A DNA stretch of 64,000 nt, taken from positions 124,001 through 188,000 of the forward strand of contig NZ_UGSI01000001.1 of the NCBI RefSeq assembly GCF_900454495.1, read 5' to 3'. Each line of letters begins with the position of its first letter. The stretch's first letter is position 1. The stretch is from Paenibacillus macerans (GTDB taxonomy: Bacteria > Bacillota > Bacilli > Paenibacillales > Paenibacillaceae). A program made the translations under genes and the position numbers. Shown here piece by piece: positions 51,483 to 61,323 of the stretch. The notes beneath the pieces were generated by a model. It had not been told where the DNA came from. It made no database searches and saw only the letters and a list, made by a program, of their open reading frames with translations.

Positions 51483-53435
51483 GTGAAAGTTTCCAAGTTT
51501 ACCGTCAGACGAAGACTGTTCTGGCTGTTGATGGTGTTGTGTTTGTTGTTTGCGGCCCTTGCCGTGCGTCTTGCCTATGTGCAGATCGGAAAGGGAGCGG
51601 AATTGTCGGCCAAAGCGGAGGACTCCTGGCGCCGGAACATCCCTTATTCGGCGAAACGCGGCGAAATCAGCGACCGGAACGGCAACGTGCTTGCATATAA
51701 CATCACGACGCCGACGGTCATGGCCATCCCGGTGCAAATCAAACATCCGGAGCAAACGGCCAAAAGCTTGGCGCCTCTGCTCGGCATGAGCGAGGACGCG
51801 ATTTTGAAGTCGATCACCAAGAAACAATCCATAGTCAGGCTGCAACCCGGCGGACGCAAAATTACGATGGAAAAAGCGCAGCAAATTCGTGATTTGGCTC
51901 TTCCGGGTATTGTTGTTGCCGAAGACAACAAAAGATATTATCCTTATGGAGGACTTGCCGCTCATATCTTGGGTTTTACCGGCAATTACAATCAGGGGCT
52001 GACCGGAGTGGAAAGCAAATACGAGAGCCTGCTGAGCGGCATGAACGGCAGCGTGTCCTATTTGTCAGACGCCGGGGGCAGATTGATGCCGGGGTCCTCG
52101 GAGAAATATGTGGAGCCGAAAGACGGGCTGAATCTGACGCTGACGATCGACAAATCGATCCAAAGCATTATCGAGCGCGAGCTGGATCAGGCGATGGACC
52201 GGCTGCAGGCCGACTCGGCCCTGACGATCGCGATGGATCCGAAAACGGGACAAATTTTAGGCATGGCGGCGAGACCGGGATTTGAGCCTGGGCAGTATCA
52301 GGAATACGATTCGGCGGTGTATAACCGGAACCTTCCGATCTGGATGACGTACGAACCGGGTTCCACGTTCAAGATCATCACCCTGGCCGCCGCGCTCCAA
52401 GAGAAGAAGGTGGATCTGCTGGGCGAGCGGTTTTTTGATCCGGGGTATGTCAAAGTTGGCGGGGCCACGCTCCGCTGCTGGAAGAGGGGCGGGCACGGCA
52501 GCCAGACGTTCCTCCAGGTGGTGGAGAATTCCTGCAACCCCGGGTTCGTAGCGCTCGGGCAGCGCCTGGGCAAAGAAACGCTGTTCCAGTACATCAAAAA
52601 TTTCGGCTTCGGCAGCAAAACCGGCATCGACCTGAACGGCGAGGAAAACGGCATCCTGTTCAAGCTGTCCCGTGTCGGCCCGGTGGAGCTGGCGACGACC
52701 TCGTTCGGCCAAGGGGTGTCGGTGACGCCGATTCAGCAGATCACCGCGGTTTCGGCCGCGATCAACGGCGGCAAGCTGTATAAACCTTACGTCGCCAAGG
52801 CGTGGACCAATCCCGATACGGGCGAGGTCGTCTCGGAAACGGCGCCGCAACTGGTGCGCCAGGTCATTTCGGAAGAGACGTCCAAGCAGATTCGTTCCGC
52901 GCTGGAAAGCGTCGTGGCCAACGGCACGGGCGGCAACGCCTTTATCGACGGCTACCGCGTGGGCGGGAAGACCGGGACGGCGCAGAAGGTCATAAACGGG
53001 CGTTATTCCGCAAACGAGCATATCGTTTCTTTTATCGGCTTCGCTCCGGCGGACGATCCGCAAATCGTCGTTTATACGGCGGTCGACAATCCGCAAGGGA
53101 TCCAATTCGGCGGCGTGGTAGCCGCTCCGATCGTGCGGAATATCATGAAGGATGCGCTGGAATACATGCAAGTTCCGCCCCGCCAGCAGCAGGTTACCAA
53201 GAAATACAAATACGGCGAGACGCCGATCGTCACGGTTCCCGATCTGATCGGACATACGGCGCAGGAAATCTACGAGGACCTCAACATGAATTTTAATTTG
53301 GCGAAATCGGGGGCGGGGAACGTCGTGATCAATCAGGCGCCGAAAGCCGGAGCCCGGGTCGAAAAGGGGTCGACGATCCGAATTTATATGGGCAGCGAGG
53401 CGGATGCGGAACAACAACATAACCATAATGAATAA
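51483..53435 (+). CDS. spoVD: Sporulation-specific penicillin-binding protein SpoVD
   Basis: Class B transpeptidase for spore cortex. The 650 residues match SpoVD in length and in the start MKVSKFTVRRRL. Transmembrane helix about 11-33, RGEISDRNGNVLAYN, catalytic S294-K297 (STFK), SCN and KTG, and a single C-terminal PASTA domain (VTVPDLIGHTAQEIYEDL). GTG 51483 follows GGATAGGGGGGC; the ATG at 51441 lacks a site. It is clearly more distant from the two preceding PBPs than they are from each other. Confidence 0.92.
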   Translation: MKVSKFTVRRRLFWLLMVLCLLFAALAVRLAYVQIGKGAELSAKAEDSWRRNIPYSAKRGEISDRNGNVLAYNITTPTVMAIPVQIKHPEQTAKSLAPLLGMSEDAILKSITKKQSIVRLQPGGRKITMEKAQQIRDLALPGIVVAEDNKRYYPYGGLAAHILGFTGNYNQGLTGVESKYESLLSGMNGSVSYLSDAGGRLMPGSSEKYVEPKDGLNLTLTIDKSIQSIIERELDQAMDRLQADSALTIAMDPKTGQILGMAARPGFEPGQYQEYDSAVYNRNLPIWMTYEPGSTFKIITLAAALQEKKVDLLGERFFDPGYVKVGGATLRCWKRGGHGSQTFLQVVENSCNPGFVALGQRLGKETLFQYIKNFGFGSKTGIDLNGEENGILFKLSRVGPVELATTSFGQGVSVTPIQQITAVSAAINGGKLYKPYVAKAWTNPDTGEVVSETAPQLVRQVISEETSKQIRSALESVVANGTGGNAFIDGYRVGGKTGTAQKVINGRYSANEHIVSFIGFAPADDPQIVVYTAVDNPQGIQFGGVVAAPIVRNIMKDALEYMQVPPRQQQVTKKYKYGETPIVTVPDLIGHTAQEIYEDLNMNFNLAKSGAGNVVINQAPKAGARVEKGSTIRIYMGSEADAEQQHNHNE

Positions 53436-53514
53436 TTCTCCTGAACTTTGCAATTTTTGGTGATAATATAGAGTGAGTGTTTACGAACGTTGTTGAAATA
53501 CGGAGGGGTTAGCT

Positions 53515-55005
53515 ATGCAGCTTAAGGAATTGGCAACTTATTTGATAGCTTCGCAAATACGAGGCGGCGGGGAGCTGGCGTGCGATGGCATCGCCATCGA
53601 TTCGCGGAAAGTTCAGCCCGGGGATTTGTTTATCTGCCTTCCCGGCCATACGGTCGACGGGCACGACTTCGCTCGGCAAGCCGCAGACAAAGGAGCGGCG
53701 GCGCTCGTCGTGGAGCGTTGGCTTGACGATTGTCCGCTGCCGCAGCTTAAGGTGAAAGACAGCAGGTTGGCGATGTCGGTTTTGGGCAACGTGTTTTTCG
53801 GCTTCCCCAGCCGGCGGCTGAAGGTCATCGGCGTTACCGGAACGAACGGCAAAACGACAACGACTTATTTGATCGAACGCATTCTTGAGGATCAAGGGCG
53901 CTCTACGGGACTTATCGGAACGATTCAGCGCAAATTCGCCGGCCGGACGTATCCGATGTCCGGAACGACGCCGGAATCGCTGGAGCTGCAGCGGTATTTG
54001 CACGAGATGGCCGAAGGCGGCGCGGCTTACTGCGTCATGGAGGTGTCCTCCCACGCGCTGGACCAGGGCCGTGTCAAAGGAACGCATTTCCGGACGGCCG
54101 TCTTTACGAATTTGACGCAGGACCATTTGGATTATCACAACACGATGGAAGAGTATCGCGGGGCCAAGGGGCTGTTCTTCTCCCGTCTTGGCAACAACTA
54201 TCCGCTCAATCCTGACGAGCGCAGCTACGCGGTCCTTAACGCGGATGATCCCGCCAGCTCTTATTTTGCCAAGCAAACCGCCGCGGAGACGGTCATGTAC
54301 GGGGTGGAGAACGAAGCCGATGTCCGCGCCTCGGATATTTCCGTTACGGCGAAAGGCACCTCGTTCCATGTCGATACATTTCAAGGCAGCGCCGACATTT
54401 CGCTGCGGATGGTCGGCAAGTTCAACGTGTACAATGCGCTTGCGGCGCTTGCGGCCGCTTTGCTCGAAGGGATTCCGCTCGAACGGATCAAGGCCAGCCT
54501 GGAAGCGGTCAAAGGCGTGGAGGGACGGGTTGAAGCGGTCGATGAAGGCCAATCCTTCGCCGTCATCGTCGATTACGCCCATACGCCCGACGGGCTTGAA
54601 AACGTGCTGCGGACCGTAAACGAATTTGCCAAAGGCCGCGTCATCTGCGTCTTCGGCTGCGGCGGCGACCGGGACCGCACGAAACGCCCGATCATGGGGC
54701 GGATCGCCGCGAAATACGCCGATCACGTCATCGTGACTTCCGACAACCCGCGCACCGAAGATCCCGATGCTATACTAAGCGACATCGAGCAGGGATTGAT
54801 CGGCGACGGGGTGGACCGCAACCGTTACGAGCTGATCGTCGACCGCCGCGAGGCCATCCAAAAGGCTATTGAAATGGCAAGCCGTGAAGATGTAGTATTG
54901 ATTGCGGGGAAAGGTCATGAAACCTATCAGTTGATCGGAACCGCAGTGCTCGATTTTGATGATCGGATCGTAGCAAAAGAAGCGATAAGGGGTTTGGCGA
55001 AGTGA
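53515..55005 (+). CDS. murE: UDP-MurNAc-tripeptide synthetase MurE (meso-DAP type)
   Basis: Adds the third stem-peptide residue. The 496-residue ligase has VTGTNGKTTTTYLIERIL (about 107-123), the carbamylated-lysine region and the DNPR motif (SDNPRTEDPD, about 409-418) that selects meso-diaminopimelate instead of lysine. ATG 53515 has GGAGGGGTTAGC upstream. It overlaps murF by 4 bp. Confidence 0.97.
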   Translation: MQLKELATYLIASQIRGGGELACDGIAIDSRKVQPGDLFICLPGHTVDGHDFARQAADKGAAALVVERWLDDCPLPQLKVKDSRLAMSVLGNVFFGFPSRRLKVIGVTGTNGKTTTTYLIERILEDQGRSTGLIGTIQRKFAGRTYPMSGTTPESLELQRYLHEMAEGGAAYCVMEVSSHALDQGRVKGTHFRTAVFTNLTQDHLDYHNTMEEYRGAKGLFFSRLGNNYPLNPDERSYAVLNADDPASSYFAKQTAAETVMYGVENEADVRASDISVTAKGTSFHVDTFQGSADISLRMVGKFNVYNALAALAAALLEGIPLERIKASLEAVKGVEGRVEAVDEGQSFAVIVDYAHTPDGLENVLRTVNEFAKGRVICVFGCGGDRDRTKRPIMGRIAAKYADHVIVTSDNPRTEDPDAILSDIEQGLIGDGVDRNRYELIVDRREAIQKAIEMASREDVVLIAGKGHETYQLIGTAVLDFDDRIVAKEAIRGLAK

Positions 55006-56402
55006 TAATTAGAAATCTGGCGGATATAGCCGCGATGTGCGGCGGACAAGTGCGGGAGGCGGCCGATTCCGGCATTGCGGTGCGCGGAGCGGTCACCGAT
55101 TCCCGGCAAATCACGCAGGACTGTTTGTTTATTCCGTTATCCGGAGAAAGGTTCGACGGCCACGATTTTGCGGCGGACTGTCTCGTGGCCGGAGCTGCCG
55201 CAACCCTGTGGGAGCGGTCCAAGGGAACGCCTCCCGGGCCGGCCGTACTGGTGGACGATTGCCTGGAGGCGCTGCAAACGCTGGCCAAGTCCTACTTGAT
55301 CCAGACGGGCGCCAAGGTGGTCGGCATTACGGGCAGCAACGGGAAAACGACGACCAAAGACCTCGTTTACTCGCTTTTGTCCACAACGTACAAAGTGCAT
55401 AAAACCAAAGGGAATTTTAATAACCACATCGGACTGCCGCTGACGGTGCTGGCGATGCCCGAGGATACGGAGATCGCCGTCCTGGAGATGGGCATGAGCG
55501 GCCGCCGCGAAATCGAGCTGCTGTCCAAACTGGCCGAACCCGAGACGGCGGTCATTACGAACATCGGCGAAGCGCATCTGCTGCAGCTCGGCTCGCGGGA
55601 GGAAATCGCGCGGGCGAAACTGGAGATCCTCGCGGGGATGAAGCCCGGGGGATTGTTCGTTTACAATGGGGACGAACCTTTGATTCCCCGGGTGCTCAAT
55701 GAGGCGGACACGCATAAGCCGGACCGGCTGCGGACCGTCACGTTCGGATTGGGCCAAGGCAATGATGAATACCCGACCGGAATGATGTTCATGGAGGACC
55801 GCACCCTGTTCACTTCGCGCGGGATCGGCGGGGAGCCGCTGGAGCTGCCTCTGCTGGGCGAGCACAACGTGGTGAACGCTTTGGCCGCGCTCGCGGTCGC
55901 CCGCCGCTACGGGGTCGGCGAAGCCGCGATTCGGGACGGGCTCCGCCATGCCGAACTGACCGGCATGCGGATCGAGCGCATCGTCGGCGCAAGCGGCGTG
56001 ACGATCTTGAACGATGCGTACAACGCCAGTCCCACGTCGATGAAAGCGGCGATCGGCGTGCTGGAAAAAATGAAAGGGTTCCGCCAAAGAATCGCCGTGC
56101 TCGGAGATATGCTCGAGCTTGGAGCTTCCGAAGAGGAATACCACCGAGAAATCGGCGCTTCCCTGACACCGGACAAAGTGGATCAGCTTTTTACTTACGG
56201 AACTCTGGGCCTGAAAATCGCCGAAGGCGCAGCCGGGCATTTGAAACCTGCGCGCATTCATGCATATACTGATAAAACTGAGCTCATCCGCGATTTGACT
56301 TCGCTGATCCATCCGAAGGACGTCGTGCTGGTCAAGGCCTCCCGGGGCATGAAGCTGGAGGAAGTCGTGGACGCGGTAAAACATAACATCTTAAAGCATT
56401 AA
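55002..56402 (+). CDS. murF: UDP-MurNAc-tripeptide--D-Ala-D-Ala ligase MurF
   Basis: Completes the pentapeptide by adding D-Ala-D-Ala. The 466 residues show VGITGSNGKTTTKDLVYSLL (about 106-125), NFNNHIGLPLT, EMGMSGRREIELL and NDAYNASPTSMKAAI, all typical of MurF. GTG 55002 overlaps the murE stop (GTGA). Confidence 0.97.
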   Translation: MIIRNLADIAAMCGGQVREAADSGIAVRGAVTDSRQITQDCLFIPLSGERFDGHDFAADCLVAGAAATLWERSKGTPPGPAVLVDDCLEALQTLAKSYLIQTGAKVVGITGSNGKTTTKDLVYSLLSTTYKVHKTKGNFNNHIGLPLTVLAMPEDTEIAVLEMGMSGRREIELLSKLAEPETAVITNIGEAHLLQLGSREEIARAKLEILAGMKPGGLFVYNGDEPLIPRVLNEADTHKPDRLRTVTFGLGQGNDEYPTGMMFMEDRTLFTSRGIGGEPLELPLLGEHNVVNALAALAVARRYGVGEAAIRDGLRHAELTGMRIERIVGASGVTILNDAYNASPTSMKAAIGVLEKMKGFRQRIAVLGDMLELGASEEEYHREIGASLTPDKVDQLFTYGTLGLKIAEGAAGHLKPARIHAYTDKTELIRDLTSLIHPKDVVLVKASRGMKLEEVVDAVKHNILKH

Positions 56403-56428
56403 CTACCGGCGAGAGGGGGGGGAATCCC

Positions 56429-57394
56429 ATGGATTTCGGACTAATTCTGTTAACGATCGGCGTATCTTTCATTTTGGCCGTCATTTCGGCTCCGCTGATC
56501 ATTCCGCTGCTAAAACGGCTTAAATTCGGCCAGCAAATACGCGGGGAAGGACCGCAAAGCCACCAGAAAAAGGCGGGCACGCCTACGATGGGCGGCGTGA
56601 TTATTTTGCTTGCCTTCACGTTGTCTTTCCTTAAATTTTCGGTCATCAACACCGATTTCTACGTGCTGCTGATCGCTACGCTCGGCTTCGGGCTGGTCGG
56701 TTTTCTCGACGACTACATCAAAATCGTGTTTAAACGGTCTTTGGGATTGACGCCCAGACAAAAATTGTTCGGACAGCTGCTGTTCGCCGGTATCATGTGC
56801 GCTTTGCTCATTTCGGAAGGGCACAGCACGGCGATCGGCATTCCGGGAACCGGATGGTCCTTTGACCTCGGAGGCTGGTTCTACTACCCTTTTATCATTG
56901 TCATGATGCTGGCGATCAGCAACGCGGTGAACTTCACCGACGGTGTGGACGGACTTTTGTCCGGCGTGAGCGCGATCGCCTTCGGCGCCTACGCGGTGAT
57001 CGCGATGCAGGCGACTTCGATCCCTTCCGCGGTCTGCGCGGCGGCGATGATCGGGGCGGTGCTGGGCTTCCTCGTGTTCAACGCGCATCCGGCCAAGGTG
57101 TTTATGGGCGATACCGGATCGTTGGGGATCGGCGGGGCGATCGGCGCGATCGCCGTTATCACGAAAAGCGAGCTGCTTTTCCTGGTGATCGGCGGCATCT
57201 TCGTGATCGAAATGCTGTCCGTCGTCATTCAGGTGACCTCTTTTAAAACGAGAGGAAAGCGGATTTTCAAAATGAGCCCGATTCATCACCATTTTGAGTT
57301 GTCAGGCTGGTCGGAATGGCGGGTTGTGGTGACGTTTTGGGCGGCCGGACTTATCCTGGCGGGCATTGGACTTTATTTAAACAAGGGGTTGTAA
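56429..57394 (+). CDS. mraY: Phospho-MurNAc-pentapeptide transferase MraY
   Basis: Transfers phospho-MurNAc-pentapeptide to undecaprenyl phosphate, making lipid I at the membrane. The 321-residue protein has about ten helices and the motifs KKAGTPTMGG, FLDDYIK (catalytic Asp pair), NAVNFTDGVDGL, NAHPAKVFMGDTGSL and PIHHHFELSGWSE. ATG 56429 follows GAGAGGGGGGG. Confidence 0.98.
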   Translation: MDFGLILLTIGVSFILAVISAPLIIPLLKRLKFGQQIRGEGPQSHQKKAGTPTMGGVIILLAFTLSFLKFSVINTDFYVLLIATLGFGLVGFLDDYIKIVFKRSLGLTPRQKLFGQLLFAGIMCALLISEGHSTAIGIPGTGWSFDLGGWFYYPFIIVMMLAISNAVNFTDGVDGLLSGVSAIAFGAYAVIAMQATSIPSAVCAAAMIGAVLGFLVFNAHPAKVFMGDTGSLGIGGAIGAIAVITKSELLFLVIGGIFVIEMLSVVIQVTSFKTRGKRIFKMSPIHHHFELSGWSEWRVVVTFWAAGLILAGIGLYLNKGL

Positions 57395-57396
57395 TC

Positions 57397-58821
57397 ATGA
57401 AGCATCCAGAAGAATACCGGGGACGCCAGGTGGTCGTGATCGGTTTAGCGAGAAGCGGCGTTCAGGTCGCGAAAACCCTGCATCGTTTTGGAGCCGTCGT
57501 GACGGTTAACGATAAAAAGGAGAGGGAACTGTGTCCCGAAGCATCCGAATTGGAAGCTTTGGGAATTTCTGTTGTATACGGCGGACATCCGGACGGACTT
57601 GTCCATCCCGGCGTCGAATTGGTCGTGAAAAATCCCGGCATCCCGTATTCGGCCCCGCCCGTGGCCAAAGCGCTGGAGTTGGGGATCGACGTCGTGACCG
57701 AGGTGGAGATCGCCTACCGGCTCAGCCCGGCGCCAATCATCGGGATTACGGGCTCCAACGGAAAAACGACGACGACGACATGGGTCGGCAAAATGCTGGA
57801 AGCCGCCGGGCTTCGCCCGATCGTAGCCGGCAACATCGGCACGCCGCTGTGCGAAGCGGCGGAAACGGCGAGCGCCGACAACTGGCTTGTAGCCGAACTT
57901 AGCAGCTTTCAGCTGAAAGGAACGCAGGCATTCCGCCCTAAGGTTGCTTGCCTGCTTAATGTGGCGGAGACCCACCTGGATTACCACGGTACGATGGATG
58001 ACTATGTGGCTTCCAAAGCCAAGCTGTTCGCCAATCTGGAAGCGGCGGATACGGCTGTCGTCAATTGGGACGACCCTACATGCCGCAAGCTGGTGCCGTA
58101 TATCAGGGCGAAGCTGATCCCATTTTCGATGACGGAGGAGCTGAAATCGGAAGGGGTGTACATCCGGCCGGCTTATGTTCCGGACGTAGAGGACGGGCTT
58201 GACCGCAGCGTTGTGTACCGGGGAGCGGACGGCGAGGTGCGGCAAATCGTCGATGTGCGCGATATCGCCTTGCCCGGACGGTTCAATGTGGAGAACGCAT
58301 TGGCGGCGGTGGCCGTCGCCCTGGCCGCGGGTGCGCCGCCGGAGGCCCTCGTGGAGCCTTTGCGTACGTTCCGCGGTGTGGAGCACCGCTTGGAATACGT
58401 CGAGGAGAAGCGCGGCGTCGTTTATTACAACAACTCCAAAGCGACGAACGCGAAGGCGACGATTATGGCGCTGGGCGCTTTAACGGCTCCGATCGTGCTG
58501 ATTGCCGGCGGGCTGGACCGGGGCTCGGATTATACGGAGCTGGTGCCCGTTTTTAAACAGAAAGTGAAGGCGCTTGTCGCCCTGGGGCAAACGAAGGAAA
58601 AAATCGCCGAAGCCGGAGAACTTGCGGGTCTATCCAACATCGTGGTGGTCGATAATGGTGACAGCGCCGCGGAAACGCTGCGGACCGCGCTGAAGGAGGC
58701 GTCGGCTTTGGCCGCATCCGGAGATGCCGTGCTGCTCTCTCCGGCATGCGCCAGTTGGGATATGTTCTCCTCCTATGAAGAGCGTGGACGCATTTTTAAA
58801 GAGGCGGTGCATACGCTTTAA
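57397..58821 (+). CDS. murD: UDP-MurNAc-L-alanine--D-glutamate ligase MurD
   Basis: Adds D-glutamate. The 474-residue enzyme has an N-terminal UDP-binding Rossmann domain (VVVIGLARSGVQVAKTL), ITGSNGKTTTTTWVG (about 119-133), GNIGTPL, ETHLDYH, and RFNVENALAAVAVAL. ATG 57397 is 2 bp after the mraY stop and follows AAGGGGTTG within mraY. Confidence 0.97.
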   Translation: MKHPEEYRGRQVVVIGLARSGVQVAKTLHRFGAVVTVNDKKERELCPEASELEALGISVVYGGHPDGLVHPGVELVVKNPGIPYSAPPVAKALELGIDVVTEVEIAYRLSPAPIIGITGSNGKTTTTTWVGKMLEAAGLRPIVAGNIGTPLCEAAETASADNWLVAELSSFQLKGTQAFRPKVACLLNVAETHLDYHGTMDDYVASKAKLFANLEAADTAVVNWDDPTCRKLVPYIRAKLIPFSMTEELKSEGVYIRPAYVPDVEDGLDRSVVYRGADGEVRQIVDVRDIALPGRFNVENALAAVAVALAAGAPPEALVEPLRTFRGVEHRLEYVEEKRGVVYYNNSKATNAKATIMALGALTAPIVLIAGGLDRGSDYTELVPVFKQKVKALVALGQTKEKIAEAGELAGLSNIVVVDNGDSAAETLRTALKEASALAASGDAVLLSPACASWDMFSSYEERGRIFKEAVHTL

Positions 58822-58870
58822 GTAGGGGGGTGGAAAAGCCCCTACTTTCTGTCAAGAGGTGGCATCCACG

Positions 58871-59968
58871 ATGAGCAAGAGCCGTACGGCCCCGGATTTT
58901 TGGCTTATGGCCAGCATTCTCGGACTGCTGGCGATCGGAATTGTGATGGTGTACAGCGCGGGTTCGGTGCTCGCTTTTCATGATTACGGCGATTCTTTCT
59001 ACTTTGTGAAGCGTCAGCTGTTGTTCGCCGTGCTCGGGCTGGTCGCGATGTTTTTGATGATGAATTTCGATTACCGGCTGCTGCGCAAATACGCGAAGGT
59101 GGGGCTGCTCATTTGCTTCGCCCTGCTCGTGATCGTGCTGATTCCGGGGATCGGGGTCGTGCGCGGGGGAGCGCGCAGCTGGCTGGGCATCAGCTCGTTT
59201 GGCATTCAGCCGTCCGAGTTCATGAAGCTGGGCATGATTTTGTTTCTTTCCTACTTCCTTAGCCAGGAAGATTACAAGATTACGAATTTCGCCAAGGGAC
59301 TGCTGCCGCCGCTTGGCGTGATCGGGCTGGCTTTCGGTCTGATCATGCTGCAGCCCGATTTGGGGACAGGCACGGTCATGCTTGGCGCTTCGCTGCTGAT
59401 CGTCTTTACGGCCGGAGCCCGAATCCTGCATCTGGCCGGGCTGGCGGGCCTTGGGGCGCTAGGATTCGTAGGCCTGATTCTGGCGGCGCCTTACCGCCTG
59501 AAGCGGATTACCGCTTTTCTCGATCCCTGGTCCGATCCGCTTGGCGCAGGGTATCAGATCATTCAATCATTGTACGCGATCGGTCCCGGCGGGCTTGCCG
59601 GGCTGGGGCTCGGGATGAGCCGGCAGAAATACAGCTATGTGCCCGAGCCGCAAACCGACTTTATTTTTTCCATTTTGGCCGAGGAGCTTGGTTTTATCGG
59701 CGGACTGCTTGTTCTGCTGCTGTTCCTCATCCTGGTATGGCGCGGCATGAGGGTTGCGATGACGATCGACGACACGTTCGGCAGCCTGCTGGCCGTCGGC
59801 ATCGTCGGGATGGTCGCCGTTCAGGTGGTGATCAACATCGGCGTCGTGATCGGCCTGATGCCCGTCACCGGCATTACCCTGCCGCTCATCAGCTACGGCG
59901 GATCTTCGCTGACGCTGATGCTGACCGCGTTAGGCATTTTACTTAATTTATCCCGTTATGCGAGGTGA
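58871..59968 (+). CDS. spoVE: SEDS glycosyltransferase SpoVE (FtsW/RodA family)
   Basis: Ten-helix SEDS peptidoglycan polymerase of 365 residues, almost the exact length of B. subtilis SpoVE, lying between murD and murG as there. Motifs: VYSAGSV, GARSWLGISSFGIQPSEFMKLG, QPDLGTG, PWSDPLGAGYQIIQSLYAIGPGG (with the catalytic loop) and GLMPVTGITLPLISYGGSS. It is the expected partner of SpoVD in cortex synthesis; a separate vegetative FtsW probably lies elsewhere. ATG 58871 follows AAGAGGTGGC. Confidence 0.92.
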   Translation: MSKSRTAPDFWLMASILGLLAIGIVMVYSAGSVLAFHDYGDSFYFVKRQLLFAVLGLVAMFLMMNFDYRLLRKYAKVGLLICFALLVIVLIPGIGVVRGGARSWLGISSFGIQPSEFMKLGMILFLSYFLSQEDYKITNFAKGLLPPLGVIGLAFGLIMLQPDLGTGTVMLGASLLIVFTAGARILHLAGLAGLGALGFVGLILAAPYRLKRITAFLDPWSDPLGAGYQIIQSLYAIGPGGLAGLGLGMSRQKYSYVPEPQTDFIFSILAEELGFIGGLLVLLLFLILVWRGMRVAMTIDDTFGSLLAVGIVGMVAVQVVINIGVVIGLMPVTGITLPLISYGGSSLTLMLTALGILLNLSRYAR

Positions 59969-59972
59969 GAAT

Positions 59973-61094
59973 ATGCGCGTCGTACTGAGCGGCGGCGGAA
60001 CCGGGGGCCATATCTACCCGGCGCTGGCCGTCGCAAGCCAATGCGCCGAGGAATTTCCCGATTCCGAATTTTTATACATCGGCGGTCGGAGGGGGCTGGA
60101 AAGCTCGCTGGTTCCGAAGCACAACATCCCGTTTGAAGCGATCGACATCACCGGCTTCCGCCGCAAGCTGTCGGTCGAAAATATAAAGACCGTTATGCGT
60201 TTTCTCAAAGGAGTGCGCACCTCCAAAAAACTGCTGCGGGAATTTAACCCCGACGTCGTCATCGGGACGGGCGGCTACGTATGCGGTCCGGTCGTATACG
60301 CGGCCGCCAAGCTGGGCATTCCGAGCATCATCCATGAGCAAAACGCCATTCCGGGGCTGACCAACCGCTTTTTAAGCAAATACGTGTCGACCGTGGCGGT
60401 GAGCTTTGAAGGCTCGGAGTCTGCGTTCCCGGGAGCCGGGAATGTCGTATACACCGGCAATCCGCGGGCCACAACCGTTCATGCGGCCGACAGAGCGAAG
60501 GGCTTTGCCTCCCTGGGACTGGCTGCGAGCAGTTCGGTCGTGCTCGTCGTCGGCGGCAGCCGGGGGGCCAAAGCGATCAACGAAGCGATGATCGGCATGG
60601 CGCCGCTGCTTGCGGAAGCGCCGCATTTGCAGTTCGTTTACGTTACCGGCGAGGCTTACCATGCAGCGACGCTCGAAGCGATTCGCGGCAAACTGGGCGG
60701 GCTTCCGGACCATTTGCAGGTGCTTCCTTACGTGCACAACATGCCGGAGGTGCTGGCCGCGACTTCCTTGATCGTGGGACGAGCAGGAGCTTCCTCCTTG
60801 GCGGAAATCACCGCGCTGGGAATTCCGGCGATCCTTATTCCGTCGCCCAACGTAACGAATAATCATCAGGAGAAAAACGCCCGGACTTTGGAGCGGGCCG
60901 GAGCCGCCGAAGTCATTTTGGAGCCGGAATTGAGCGGGCAAAGCCTGTTCGGCTCGGTTCAGCGGATCATGAGCGACCTGTCCGTCCACGCCTCGATGTC
61001 GGCGGCTTCCCGCCGCCTCGGCCAACCGGACTCCGCCCATTTGCTGGTGAAAGAAATGCGGCGTCTTGTCCAAAGCCGCGCAAATCGCCGCTAA
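59973..61094 (+). CDS. murG: Lipid II synthase MurG
   Basis: Adds GlcNAc to lipid I. The 373-residue GT28 enzyme starts MRVVLSGGGTGGHIYPALAVA with the GGTGGH lipid-binding loop, and carries GTGGYVCGPVVYAAAKLGIPSIIHEQNAIPGLTNR and VVGGSRGAKAINEA, with the UDP-GlcNAc site in LIVGRAGASSLAEITALGIPAILIPSP. ATG 59973 is 4 bp after the spoVE stop, with GCGAGGTGAG overlapping it. Confidence 0.97.
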   Translation: MRVVLSGGGTGGHIYPALAVASQCAEEFPDSEFLYIGGRRGLESSLVPKHNIPFEAIDITGFRRKLSVENIKTVMRFLKGVRTSKKLLREFNPDVVIGTGGYVCGPVVYAAAKLGIPSIIHEQNAIPGLTNRFLSKYVSTVAVSFEGSESAFPGAGNVVYTGNPRATTVHAADRAKGFASLGLAASSSVVLVVGGSRGAKAINEAMIGMAPLLAEAPHLQFVYVTGEAYHAATLEAIRGKLGGLPDHLQVLPYVHNMPEVLAATSLIVGRAGASSLAEITALGIPAILIPSPNVTNNHQEKNARTLERAGAAEVILEPELSGQSLFGSVQRIMSDLSVHASMSAASRRLGQPDSAHLLVKEMRRLVQSRANRR

Positions 61095-61129
61095 TCGCGG
61101 GGAAGCGAAGGGCGGAACTGGACCTGGGC

Positions 61130-61184
61130 GATTGTCACACTCTCCGTGAGGGAGGCATAAGATACTCTATAAATCGTGACAATC
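61130..61184. promoter_or_regulatory. Inverted repeat in the murG-murB gap
   Basis: GATTGTCAC (61130-61138) and GTGACAATC (61176-61184) are perfect 9-bp arms separated by 37 bp that contain a second small palindrome CTCCGTGAGGGAG and the AT-rich CATAAGATACTCTATAAA. No T-run follows, so an operator or structured leader is more likely than a terminator. Confidence 0.55.
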
Positions 61185-61323
61185 CAAGCGGAGCGACAAG
61201 GACACGGTTAGCATGAATTGCTCCGACGGACCCGGGCCGCGGCTTCGTTTATGGCATGAACCTGCCTGTGCCTTCAGGCGACAAGCCGGGTTTTCCGCCT
61301 ACAAGTCAAGGAGGGATTTTACG

